A stretch of 64,000 nt of DNA, taken from assembly GCA_036345935.2 (NCBI GenBank), contig JADWOT020000009.1, positions 820,287-884,286 on the forward strand, in the 5' to 3' direction. Below, one piece after another: positions 25,619 through 37,741 of the stretch. Numbering within the stretch: position 1 is the stretch's first letter; each line of letters begins with the position of its first letter. Origin of the DNA: Taenia hydatigena. Taxonomy: Eukaryota; Platyhelminthes; Cestoda; Cyclophyllidea; Taeniidae. The notes beneath the pieces were generated by a model. It was not told the DNA's origin, ran no database searches, and worked only from the letters and a program-made list of their open reading frames with translations. The translations under genes and the position numbers were made by a program.

Positions 25619-28600
25619 TATCACTTTACGCACGACGAACACGACCTTGAAAATGGTGAGTAACCTTAAGATGTAACTGTCGGCTGCATGGAATGAATCT
25701 AAATATTTAATAAAAATGGTAAAAAAAACTTGCGTATTGCACATTGCTTCGCTTGCTATGCAAATTTATCCGGCTTACATGATTTTGCCCTAAAGGTGTT
25801 AATCTTCGGGTCATCCAATTAAATTTCGCCTTTACAAAAATATAATGATTTACCATCGACATTGTAGAATTTATATTTTCATTTAAAACAAGATTTTTAT
25901 CGGATCTGCATACTTTGTTAAAATAGTGAGATTGCAAAACACAGTAATTACGTGGCGAATATTGCTTAATTCCCATTCACTCAAACGAAATTAGGATTTT
26001 TTGAAATCTAGTTGACTCCTGACTTTACATTTTCCTAAATTTATTGGTGATTATTGGTCCTTTATGTCAAACGCTGCATATTTATCCATTTGGCTGGAAT
26101 GGAATGAGCCTTCATTGGAACATTTATCACCGGCGCATGGCCATGTCCGGATGGCTCAAATGTTACTAAATAGCTGTACGATCTAGAGGAAGCAAGTCAA
26201 ATAGGGACTGAGGTCCCAGTGCACTTATACACACATCCATACAAGAGGCATGATTTTCGGCCTAAAACGGTGTTGTCTTGCACTGGGCAATGTTTTCATA
26301 CAGTTCTTCCGGTAAATATTAGGGCAAAAACTGTGATTGGGATTGCATCGCCCCCAAAAGTAATAATTCACAAAGTGTCGCCGTCTTTACAATTGGTTTG
26401 CTATGCTTAAGCCAATTTAGCTTCGTGCCTAAATGCTGATCGCTTTAGTACTGATCAGCGCGCAACCATTTATGCTTAAAATCCAATTACCACAACAACA
26501 ATGGCCCAATGAACGTAATGCAAACTCGAAGGGACCGTTTGTCACGACTGAGAATTACTGGTGCCCCTTAATCCTAGTTCATATTTAATGGTGTGCAAAA
26601 CCACGTGGAAGAGTACCCTAATGTGAATTGGCACCGCCAGACTGTATTACAAAGGAAAACCACCTCCAGATTTGCCCTATAGCACGGCCCCTGGCACAGA
26701 TAATGCGCATACCCATGCCTTTAACCTAAAGAGTTGTTTTCAACAAGGTTATAATGCGATTAATTCTATTTGAAAAATCCAATTCTGAGGTCAATGCACG
26801 CGCTCCAGCATCATCAAAAATGCCCCATTGGCATACCCAACAATGGTTTAAGCCACGTCAGCAAAACGAAACGTGCATTAGAATGCCAGCAACCACCGTG
26901 CGATATCAGCCAATCATATTACGGGAAGGCAAGGTGACTCGCCACGCCATTGGCTGATGGATGAGTGAATGAAAGTGACGGCAGACGTGGCCGCCCAATG
27001 AAAAAATTACGGTAAAGCGGAGGCAAGGCTTCAGACACCTACCTTGGGACTGTTTTTGTCAAAAAGCGACGTCATTTCCAATTGCAACACGGATAAACCA
27101 ACAAAGCTAATAAAAGCACGGTCGCACCAGCGCAACATTGGCGCATGAATAACTGGGGCTTTACGTGTGGATGGCGATGCGAGAGGGGCGCCCAAACGCC
27201 TGGTTCAATAGTTCAAAGTAGGGCTCCACCTTAGTCAGTGTACTTTGTTTCCTTTACCGACATCAAATCAGATGAACGGGGTGAAACTCGGCCGTTGTCA
27301 TCTGATACCGAAAGGAAGAGGCTCAAATTCGTCTCAACTACAAGGGTGACGCACACTCCGTGAAAAAGGACCGTCGTCAAGGCAGAAGTTGACTTGGAAG
27401 GATATAGCACACAACTTGACACTCAAATTATGTTCAGGGGGGAGATCTCCAAGAGTGGTTTATAATTATTCGTGCCACGTTTAACTATGGCAATTTTTAG
27501 TCAAAGTTTGACCCAACCGTGAGATTACCATGATTGAGTGCGTCTATACGAGGCCTCCTGCCAATTTCTATAAGCATCTAGTTAATGCTGTTGCCGCCTG
27601 ATTTGCGTTTAATGAGGTGCTCCATAAGAGCTGGGTCGAAGAAAGCAGTAGTTAACCACGGAGGTGGATTGGAAAATTTCTTCTGCCTGATGATTGTTTC
27701 GTCCATTGCAATGACCACCGAACCTTGAGCAAAGGCGTGCATGGAGAAGTAAGAAAAACGACCGCAAATGATTCATGGCGGAAGTTACCGTACAGCCATT
27801 TTTTTTGACAAACAAGACCAAAGTTAATGGTGAAATGGGGTCTAGCAACGCAACTTTCTGCCCCCTAGTAACGAACTATTTTTCCATATTTGTGATCCTG
27901 ATTAAGGCTGCGGGAGGGGAAGACTCGAGTTACTGCAGTGACCCAGTCAGACACTGAGAGGGTAAACTTGAAGAGCCTCCGCTACTGACATTTTAGATTC
28001 GTGAGAAATAGAAAAGTTATCAAAAAAACAAGGAAAACAGACGTTACCTAAGATTGTTCACACGGAAAACCAGTGCGCATTTGCAACAGTAGAAGGCCCT
28101 CTCCAGGCGGGTCGTGACTGCGTCGTCTGCCAAGGCTTTGGCACAGAACTAATTAAGCAAAATACACTCGATTTTACAAGTAGCCGAGAGATGACAGAAG
28201 CAGTGCCTGAAGCCCCAAAAATGTTCACTGAATGACCCGGGGCGGTCGGCTTGAGATGACCCAATAGCTTACAACGGAATAGGAGTGGGTTCTGCTTAAT
28301 TTTACGGTATAAAAAACAGCTCCAACTGATTAACGGGAGAGCACATCTGCGAGACTATTGAGTGCAACCGAGTGCGACGGTACCATAAATGAAGGAAAGT
28401 TAAGTTCAGGTCTCGAAGAATATCGGAATCTTACCTCGAAAACAGGTCAGAATTGATAACACACTTCAAGTATGACAAAGGCTGTCCACTGTTGCTCTAA
28501 GAAGTAAAAGTAGACCTTGATGATATTTGCGGCAAGAACCAACATCCCTTCCATTTGACTGGCGGCAAAATATCGCCACAACTTTGCGAGCTACAGTCGC

Positions 28601-30145
28601 ATGTAATAACGGCGTCTATCAGAGCAACGTTAACCAATTGATTGAGCTCTCCAAGACCCGAGGAATGAAGTTCAGCACAAGACGTGAGAACGCCACGATT
28701 GTTGAACCTAACCAAACGTGATGAGTAATGCTCTGCAATGGATAGTCAAAACAAAAACCCGTGGCAGATTAAAATCAGATTACGTCCAAGGCTTATCGCC
28801 AAAATAAATCCCATTTCTGAATAAACAACTAAAATCACCGCCGCGCGAGGAAAATGGAGCAGCAGAGCGCAATCGCACATCGAGATTCAACCAAGGGACC
28901 CACACGGTAGCACACAGGTTCCAGCAACGGAAGCTGGTGATGCATTGGAGGCTCCTAGGCCCAAATGAGTTCGAATCTAGTGCTTCCGACGCATGAAGCG
29001 CGTTGCCGTAAATCTGTCAGACGTCCGGAGTCGGACCACATTGTGACAAAACGGTGAACTGCCGACGAGGAATCCCGAACACCAAAGCTGGCCGCCGTGC
29101 ATCGAACGAGACTGCGGCCGAGACCCCAAAACCCACAGCAGATCCGAGTTGTGCGAGACAAGTGGACAAGGCACTACCGATGGACCACTGAAACCCAGTG
29201 CGCAGAACTAATCGAGGTGCAAAATCTCAGAGCCCCAGAGCGACAAGACCAAAGCCCAATTCCAGCGCTGAGACCGAATGCAACAACGGAACCATGTATG
29301 AACGCCCACTGAGACACGTGACGGGAGCAAAGAAATTAACTCGTCAATTCTGGAGCATCCACAGCAGCAATAGTAAAGCACAACAAGAAGTCGAGCAAAT
29401 AGAAACCGGGACAGGCAACTTTCGCCCGACCTTCGCTCTGTGCAAACTCAGCCTGCGCAGTCAAAGGGCAAAACGACATTCTCCTGCAGCAGTATCGAAA
29501 TCAACAATGCTCAAACCCCAAACTATCTGCGCAAGAGAGTGAGAACAAAACAGCACCGAAACAAAGGGCATATATTTCAAAGAAATGCAAAAATAACATA
29601 AACAAGTGAGAATCAAAGCAAACAACCAAAAGGGCTGAAAAGACACAGTACTTGCCCGTAATGAAGACCTGCGTGCCCGTAAGACGAGGCAATTTCTCAT
29701 CATTGCAAGCTGGAAACAAATAATCCACATGATAAATCTCACCAAACCCCAAGCAGATCCAACTGGAAATTGCGCTCAGATGGCCATTGAAACTACACGA
29801 TAATGTAGATTGAGACCGCTCTTATCTAGGTAGGTAACCCAAGGTTTACGAATTTACTGATCGGCCCGAGAGTTAAAGCAAAACGCGAATTAATTTTAAA
29901 TTGATTTTTGTTAATGAATTAACAAATGGGAACATTTAAGACATTATGCACACGCGATGAAGATTTGTTGCATATATATATATATATATGTATATAATAC
30001 GGGCAAGTATTTCACTACACAGTTATGAATTTTAGGGAGGGGCAGTTTATACGCAATTTTACAGGTGAAGTATCCTCGCGAAAACGATCGCACAAATGCA
30101 TGAATGGAGTTTAAAATTGGGAGATTTTAAGCGTTTAGGAGGCAC
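25619..30145. other. Intergenic region
   Basis: Between the DUSP12-type gene and the KH gene, whose 3' ends and promoters lie partly here. No convincing exons. Around 26830-27000 several CCAAT/ATTGG motifs cluster (for example 26910-26914, 26949-26953). 28840-29760 differs in composition from its flanks, being richer in GC and CA on the plus strand. A (TA)n tract lies at 29972-29996. Confidence 0.55.
29972..29996. repeat. (TA)n dinucleotide tract
   Basis: An almost uninterrupted TA run, about 150 bp beyond the stop codon of the KH-domain gene. Confidence 0.9.
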
Positions 30146-31284
30146 TCAAGCAGTTTCCTCCTTCCCTCCTGGTCTGGCATAAGGATGTGCACGCGCTCGT
30201 CCTCGACTATCGGTTGTAAGCATTTTGCCCCATGCATCGGTTTGGCCTAGGTCGAAAATTTGGCAGTTAGAGCGAGTTGTTAGGTTATGAAGAAAAAATC
30301 TTCAGGTACAGAGGTTAAAAATGGACCGCACGACGGATGAGACAGGATGGTCGGAGGGGGAGCGGAAAAACATGGCGCAAAACATAAGCATACCATACTG
30401 AGCCGAGTAATCCTCGTAGCCTGTAGCAGTGTACTGACTTTGATCGTAAGTCAACTGATCGGGATAAGCGTACTGCTCCATTCCGTTTCCATAGACATCA
30501 CCTTGTGCTGGGACAGCAGCGGCCGCCGGGCCGGCAGCAGGAGCCGCACTACTCACACCCCAACCGCGACCCCTGGCGGCTCCACCACGAGCTCCACGCA
30601 TCGCCCCAGTTGGGGGAGTGGCAAAGTTTGCCGGGGTTCCGTAGGCAGCTTGATTCGCAAAGCCACCACGGCCCCGTCCGCGACCACGCATTGCTGCAGC
30701 GCCACGGCCAGCAGCATTTGGAGCCCCGACCCCCCAGGGAGCGTTCTGTTGACCGTTTGCGTCTGGCATCATAACACGCTTCACCTGAGCCAGTGCGTGG
30801 GAGACATTATAATAAGCCTCTGCAGGGGGAGCTAGACAATCGATCTGCAGATGGAGGGGTTGCTTCAGGTGCTGATATTTCGGGTCGCCACCAGATAACA
30901 GTTCCTTCTCCTTTGCCTCATCTCTCAACGAACCGTGCCCAAGGATGGCCATTTTGGTGCGAGTCTCCTCCTGAATGGAGCGGAGGGTCTGCCCACCCGG
31001 ACCAAGGAGCTTCCCGACGAAGTTTATACTGGGATACTGTTCCACAGGGATGGTGACTTTAGCTCGAATCTTTACACGCTTGTTATCGACGACATCGAGG
31101 GTGTCAGAAATGCCACCACGGAGACGAAATAGTTCTAGAAAACGGATTTTAAGCAGCATACGCACATACCATTCTCCCCAATCGACTTTAGAGTAGGGAA
31201 AGAGTTCTCGTCTAGACTCTGAACCTCGCGACTAAGCACCTCAACAGCCTGAGCGTTTTCCGCCTTTCTCTCTTCAGCCGACAT
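30146..31284 (-). CDS. STAR-family KH-domain RNA-binding protein (Sam68/KHDRBS-like)
   Basis: Three exons (minus strand): 31284-31170, 31134-30394 and 30246-30146, giving 318 residues with consistent phases. Introns are 35 bp (31135-31169) and 147 bp (30247-30393). After a short acidic leader, residues about 59-105 form the KH domain with the GPGG loop (83-86) in the NFVGKLLGPGG context. The GGDPKY and YYNVSHALAQVK segments typical of Sam68-type maxi-KH proteins follow. Residues about 165-230 are rich in RGG/RGRG and Ala. The tail is Tyr-rich, and the last exon ends RGRARAHPYARPGG, like the Sam68 basic C-terminus that serves as a nuclear localisation signal. Family members bind U/A-rich RNA and regulate alternative splicing and signalling; that function is inferred. 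Reading through the second donor gives an unrelated tail, so the three-exon model is preferred. It is head to head with PCCB. Confidence 0.92.
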
Positions 31285-31484
31285 TGTTAATGCCGATAAC
31301 AGTAGCAATGGCGGATATCTTTAAAAACTCATTAAAACAAATAATTTTAAATATTGTTAAATAACAAAAAATTATAAGCACAATAATTTTAACTTGCGAA
31401 GAAAAAGGCATATTCAAAAGCGGATTTATAAGTAATCTGTGCAAGTTTTTAAATTTGCTAAAATGCTACTGTTCGAGACAAACG
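31285..31484. promoter_or_regulatory. Shared divergent promoter region (KH gene / PCCB)
   Basis: Only 200 bp separate the start codons of two divergently transcribed genes. The interval is AT-rich and without a reading frame, so promoter elements and both 5' UTRs must be compressed here or overlap. No individual factor site is convincing. Confidence 0.6.
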
Positions 31485-34400
31485 ATGCTTTTAAGGTCAT
31501 GGCGTGGTGGGGTTTTGCTCGTGGGTGGGGTTTTGCGTCGGACGACGGTTTCGGGATGGGAGCGTTTGCATGAGATCAGGAAAGAAGTTAAGAAGATACG
31601 GGAGCGAGTACTTCTTGGTGGTGGTCAGCAACGCATCGACGCACAGCATAAGCGTGGAAAGCTCACCGCACGTGAGCGTTTAAATATTCTTCTAGATGAC
31701 GATAGCTTTACTGAGTACGACGCTTTTGTGGAGCATAATTGCACGAACTTTGGAATGGAAAAAAACAAGGTGCCTTGCGATAGTGTCGTCACCGGTCATG
31801 GCACAATTAATGGTCGCAGAGTATTCTTGTACAGGTTTGTTTGGTCTCTTTTCGCGGCCATAGTTTCGTTTACTTTCTGTAGTCAGGACTTTACCGTATA
31901 TGGTGGTAGCCTAGGTATGGTGCACTCTCAGAAGATCTGCAAAGTAATGGAGCAAGCGATGCTGATTGGTGCCCCTATTATTGGTCTCAATGACTCTGGA
32001 GGCGCCCGGATTCATGAAGGTGTTGATTCACTGGCCGGCTTCTCAGAGATTTTCCAACGCAATGTGGATGCTTCTGGCGTCGTTCCTCAAATATCTCTCA
32101 TAATGGGTCCATGTGCAGGCGGAGCTGTGTATTCACCAGCTCTCACGGATTTTATTTTCATGGTTCGGGATACCTCTCATCTCTTCATCACTGGTCCAGA
32201 GGTAGTAAAACAGATCACAAATGAGACGATAACTCAGGAAGAACTGGGTGGCACTGAAACACACACTACGGCCTCTGGTGTTGCTCACAGAGCTTTTGAC
32301 AACGATGTGGATGCTCTGCTTTCTCTTCGAGAATTTCTCACTTTCCTGCCTTCAAGCAATCGCGAAGCGCCTCCGTGTAGAGAGTGTCACGACCCAGTGG
32401 ATCGCTTGGTCCCGTTTCTTGATTATGTCATCCCAAAGGATCCGTATACTTCTTATGATATGCGCAAAGTCATCCACGTAAGTTTTTTTGATAGCTATTA
32501 GCTATTGAGTTCATAAGGGCTTTGTTGCAAATGCTTGGCGACTCGCAGTCCGGATGTGAAGAAGGGATGGAATTGGTGCTCCGGATTTCACTGTGTCGCG
32601 TTTTGCATGTCGTCTTCCTTAGCTCTCTGAGATCATTTCTGCTTCAGCTGTGGCAGCAGTATTCGAGTAAAATGAAATCGATTACATGACAGAGATGAAA
32701 GCCTGACAATAGGCTTGTATGATATTGAGCTCCGTGGTATTTGCACATCTCGTTGTCTTTCCTGTGCTTGTCTGTCACATTTGGTTTGCGGATCGTATGA
32801 GAAGCATTGATTGAGGCATTTCTTGTGCTTCTCACTCTGGCAAGGGTGTCTTCATTGGACCGTCGTCGTGATAAATGTTAACCAGTTCCTTTTATCAACG
32901 AGGTTGACGAAGCGGAACATGGGAATGGGGTATTTGCAGAAAGAATGGCATAATTTCCCTCGATTTGCTGATTGATTTGGTCGCTTTGTGTCAATCCGCC
33001 TTTTCAACGTTAAACTTGACGCTTTTGCCTGATTAATTGTTTTCATTTTTTACCGTGACTGCGTTTATTGTTTGGGCGCATGCCCACATTTTAAACGTGA
33101 TCAACATAACCATGCATGTGGTTGAACGCACACATGGATCCAGGCATCCAGTCGGTACGGCTCGAGCGATATACCACTCACACCTGGCTAGACTTTGAGG
33201 CAAAGAAAAGGCTTCGGCACGAGTCACAAGCATATCCGCATCCACTCCTGTAAGCTTACATTATCGTAAATACGTCCACCAAATCGTCAACGCCACAGGG
33301 AGCAGGAGAGGCAAACGATCCGAGTTGACTGCTTTTTGCCAAGAGTTGCTAGTTATTTGGGGCTATTAAGCGGTGCTCGCATGGCTAATGTCGATGTTAC
33401 TACCGCTGTCCTGTAATGCTGGTTACTCACCTGACACGAAACGGCGCAAATCAACAATACGCGTTAAATAAACACAATTCTTCGCCTGATTATTTCCTCT
33501 GCCCTCGTTGTGCGTTTGAGAGTGAGATAGTCGAACCTGTAGTAGTTAGAGTTTTCCTGGTCTCTTAGGAAACTCACTCACCTTCAACTGATTTGTTCAG
33601 GCGCAGTATAGGCGGTGCAAGAAGTGCTCTTTCCCACCTAAATAGAGGCTGCAGTTTTCTATCGGTCAGTAAACGAGATTAGTAGGGATCTCAGAAGTCA
33701 TTGCGTAGGGTTAAGTTGTGTTCTTTAGCTAGGACGTTTTAAATGGGATTCTTTCCCTAGAAACTTATATGAAGCACTGATTCAATGAGGTATAGGGTTC
33801 CTCTCTTCTTTTAATATGTTTATCACACTGTGTGGAATAGTTTTCCCTTCGGGTACTTGAAATGCCTTTGTTTAAGTTGGATATGATGTTTCACGGCATT
33901 AAGAGGTCTTAGACCCGGGAAAAATACGTAGTCGTACCATCAGCGACCTTGATCGACTTGTCTTCACTTTACTGATGTCCCTTTCACCTAGCTCAACAGG
34001 CTATCGTGGATGAATCGGATTTTTTCGAGCTAATGCCCACATTTGCACCCAATCTCCTCACTGGCTTTGCACGTCTGGCCGGCCGGCCAGTGGGTATTGT
34101 GGCTAATCAGCCCACCGTGGCCGCGGGCTGTGTGGACATTAACGCAGCCGTGAAGGGAGCTCGGTTCATCCGCTTCTGCGACGCCTTCGGCTTCTCCTTG
34201 GTCAATCTGGTCGATGTTCCTGGTTTTTTGCCGGGTGTTGGCCAGGAGGCTGGGGGTATAATTCGTCACGGGGCGAAGCTGATCTTCGCATACTGTGAAG
34301 CGAGTGTGCCCAAGGTGACGGTGATCACGCGAAAGGCCTATGGTGGGGCATATTGCGTAATGAGCTCGAAGCATCTGCGTGGTGATGTGAACTACGCTTG

Positions 34401-35137
34401 GCCTAGTGCTGAGGTGAGTTGAGTGGAGAAGAGGGTGATTTTGGCTAAAACACTAAATGGCTCTTATTTCCCTCAAGTGTCTAAATTGACTGCTCCAGCG
34501 CTGCTGCTCGATCACCATGCGTGAGCCCATTCAAGGAACATCCTTGGCTGTGAAAGTTCCATTGCTCTCTAGTGATCAGTAGCTATGTGATATCCGATCT
34601 TTTTTCATCTCCTCATCATTATTGATCTCCTGTTGTTTCTCATTAGGTTACCAAAAAAATACACTTCAACTCCACACAATCGCTAGCCCTTTAAAACGAC
34701 GAAGAGAGTCGCGTCAGACTACTGAGGATACTAGACATCTCTCACCTAGTGAAAGCACATTCTTGATTTAGGGTTCGTTATGCTTAAGAACCTTGAGATA
34801 ATGTACTTCTAGAAGCAGGGATAGGGGTGATTTTATCCTAAAAACAATGATAACCGTTCCCTCCTTTACTTAGATCGCGGTTATGGGAGCAAAGGGCGCC
34901 GTGCCAATAGTCTTTCGCGACAAGCTTAGCGCGGTGGAGTCGACGGCCACTCTGGAGGCCACCTATGAGCGTGCCTTCGCTAGTCCGTTTCCAGCAGTGG
35001 CGCGCGGCTATTTGGATGACATCATCGAGCCACGCACTACCCGAGCTCGACTCTGTGCTGACCTGGACCTCTTGAAGGGTAAACGCGTGCCTAATGCCAA
35101 CCAGTATCCACGAAAACATGCCAACATGCCGCTTTGA
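31485..35137 (+). CDS. PCCB: Propionyl-CoA carboxylase beta chain, mitochondrial
   Basis: Four exons: 31485-31834, 31883-32477, 34000-34413, 34874-35137, giving 540 residues (human 539). Introns are 48, 1522 and 460 bp, all GT-AG with matching phases. The protein is the carboxyltransferase subunit, which moves CO2 from biotin on the alpha subunit to propionyl-CoA, forming methylmalonyl-CoA in the matrix. The first ~25 residues are basic/hydrophobic and Arg-rich, as expected for mitochondrial import. Visible family blocks are [14 protein letters not shown] (156-160), [23 protein letters not shown], the GFLPG and GIIRHGAKL segments, and AVMGAKGAV near the end. The ATG at 31485 is the first in frame; the frame upstream opens only at TTG. 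Oddities are Cys434 in GGAYCVMSS, where human PCCB has Asp, and a first intron that is stop-free and a multiple of three. In helminths the pathway can run toward propionate excretion; that role here is inference. Confidence 0.97.
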
Positions 35138-37741
35138 GGATGACATCTCATGCTTACTCCCCTCCTCTTTTAACCTACTTGGGTGTAAACAGAGGCAAAT
35201 GTGATCGCTTTCCATGAATATGGGGAGTGCGAGGGTGTTCCATAAAGTCTAGGAAAAAGTGCTGAAGGGGCATTCCTTATAGTTTTACAGGAGACTGCAG
35301 ATGAGTTGGCTCATCCCGAATACAGGGGGGCATATTTCTTTGGTTGTTGTTGGCTATCAATGGTTTTTGCATCCACGTGAAAATTGGTATAACGTGGATA
35401 AATTTGAGAACGGCAGAGAACTGTGGGGCGAAGCCTGAGTGGGTGGTGGTGCTTCCCATCTTCCAATACTTGGTTGCGCAGCCGTGATGCAGGGCTCTGA
35501 CATCTCTTTTATGTGGCCCAGGGCGTCATCTCTATGCGTTTTTCAGCTGCGACCTCTCGTGTTGCTGGTCTCCTCCTAGCTTTGTGAAATTCATGGTCCT
35601 GGTGCCAGCCTCGCCCTAAAGTGGGTCGATATAAATTGCACATTTCAAAAGAAGCAGTATTTGGACGCCAGGTCGTCTTCTGCAAATCAATTTTGGTAGT
35701 CAATGGACAATTAAGAGGAAGGTGTGCTTTGTGCCGCTAGTGATGAGGGTGGGTCCTCCGTATCCTCATTGCAATGCGATCTGCCAGAAGATCTTGCACC
35801 AACTTTCTTGGCGTGCTTCGAGGAATGTCAAGCAAAAATAAACAACTTTGGCGCTCCCTAGGGGGCGGGTGGGTTTAGCAAGGTTAAGACGGCGTTTCTC
35901 CTACTCTGATTGGGAAATGGGGAGGGGCAGCGAGCATTGCGCTAGGAGCCTGTGACACGAGTCAAAGCTAGTTCCTTATGAATTACTAACATCAAGAGTG
36001 AGAACGGATGGTAGTTTGGCTAGTTCACTGAACTTTCAAGGGGCAAATGACACTGAAGTACTCCGAGGAATTCGTGAGGTCGAAAAAAGACCTAATTCTC
36101 AGGCAGAGTATGCACTGACGAAGTATGGTAGGGTATGGAACTACCGGCACAGCCCAGAGGTACAGTGGCCAGTAGCAAAATTGAGAGTTAAATAAAAGGT
36201 TAGCGTTTAAGGATGCTTTCTTCGGCAATTTGATGGAGTTAGCAGAGCGAAATTTTTATTCATTTGCCTACCAGTCGTCCAGTAAAGAAAGTTAGTTAAA
36301 AGCGAAAATAATGAGTTGATTGGGCGGGATGTGCTTGCCATGCTGATAAGATTATAACCAAGTTAAAGGATTTTCGTGACACAGTAAACTGCTTGCGCTC
36401 TCAGATGCTCTACGCATGCTGATTTCTTAAAGACATTAACTTCTTATTATTTATTACCATAATATCCGTTGCTTTAGGTGTGTTATTACGCAGGCACTTA
36501 ATAAAGTAACAGTTAATTTGAAATATATTTTATAACAGCAACTGAAATAATCCCACTTTGTGGACCATAATAGTAATTGATTACTGGTTTCGATGTTAAA
36601 AGTGCCAAGCTTTCAACAACAAGGTTATTCCTGCATTTCTTATAAGTAAGACGTATTTGTTCATGTCGATAAACTTTCTTTGTTGGTTGGATAATTTGGC
36701 GGTTCTAGGTCACGATATCAGATGTTTTAACCACATAGGGGAACTACATCTTCTGTTCGCTCTTTGGGTACGGACACAAATTTATTGGGATCGGCGCACT
36801 GCATCACCACTTTTGAGCGTAGTCATTACTAAATCATTTTGCACAGCACTTTAACAAAAGATAAGAGAGATAAAAAATATTTACGGAATAGTGTGAAGAT
36901 AATAAAGGAAGGAATTAAAGGGTTTTTACTTAAAGGCCAATGTTTCCATGATTGTCTTTGCAGACGTACACGGTTTCTGATTAAACTATTGATTTTCGTA
37001 AACTGATGCACATATTCATGCAGTAGCTCAATGAAGTTTTGATTAACAGATGTACGATCAATTTAGGCGTTCGCAAAAATCATTTATGAAACCATGGCCC
37101 ATTAGCAGCATTCTAAAAGCATTGGGTTTTATACTTCGCTAAGAGTGTGACTTGAAGGATTTTCCAGTATTGGCTAAACTTTTTTCGTGTTTAAGTTATC
37201 AACATTTTACAATCCGCTAAATGCACTATTTGTTCCAGGAATGAATTATCATTCAGCATCACCGATTCCAGTTATCGTTGTGAGTAGCACACATTCTCAA
37301 AGGTCTGCTTATTCCTTCCTTCGGCCGTCCTTTCTTTCTGCTCGCAGCTGTTCGTCGATTTTTACCAACGCGAATCCGTATGCTAAGTTGATTTCACTCA
37401 TTCTGCCTTCTATATAAATCAGCCAACTATGCATCCCGCAACGCAGGTGTTTGAATTGCAAAGTGACATATTATAAGTGATTGGTTGATAAAAAACCCGC
37501 ATTGGATAGAGGAATGTTGATGCACAACTTGTTTTCCCAGTGACACAACCATCTCATTTAATACCATAGTAATAATAATTATGATGATAATAATTGAATT
37601 TTAAGCTCTTATTATCAATAGCCGAACGGGTTTACGGAAAGCAAAAATATGTGAAAAATGATGCACATAAATATGCACCTACCCATAATCGGCTAGTCTC
37701 AAAGTGTAAATAAGGTTCATGATCGAAGCAATTTAAAAAGT
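35138..37741. other. Intergenic region between PCCB and the XK-related gene
   Basis: Contains the PCCB 3' UTR, with an AATAAA at 35837-35842 about 700 bases after the stop as one possible poly(A) signal, and the XK gene's upstream region. AT-rich from about 36200 on. No supportable exon. Confidence 0.55.

Noticed and set aside
28955..29000. tRNA-like B-box (GTTCGAATC) near 28970
   Set aside because: The flanking bases do not form a T-stem or acceptor stem, so no tRNA fold is supported.
30302..30393. Read-through C-terminus of the KH protein as a single-exon tail
   Set aside because: A donor at 30393 and an acceptor at 30247-30248 join in phase to an exon ending in a Sam68-like basic tail, whereas the read-through tail resembles nothing in the family.
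30347..30835. 162-codon plus-strand open frame
   Set aside because: Exact antisense shadow of the RGG/Ala-rich exon of the KH-domain gene, whose coding sense is clear from the KH domain.
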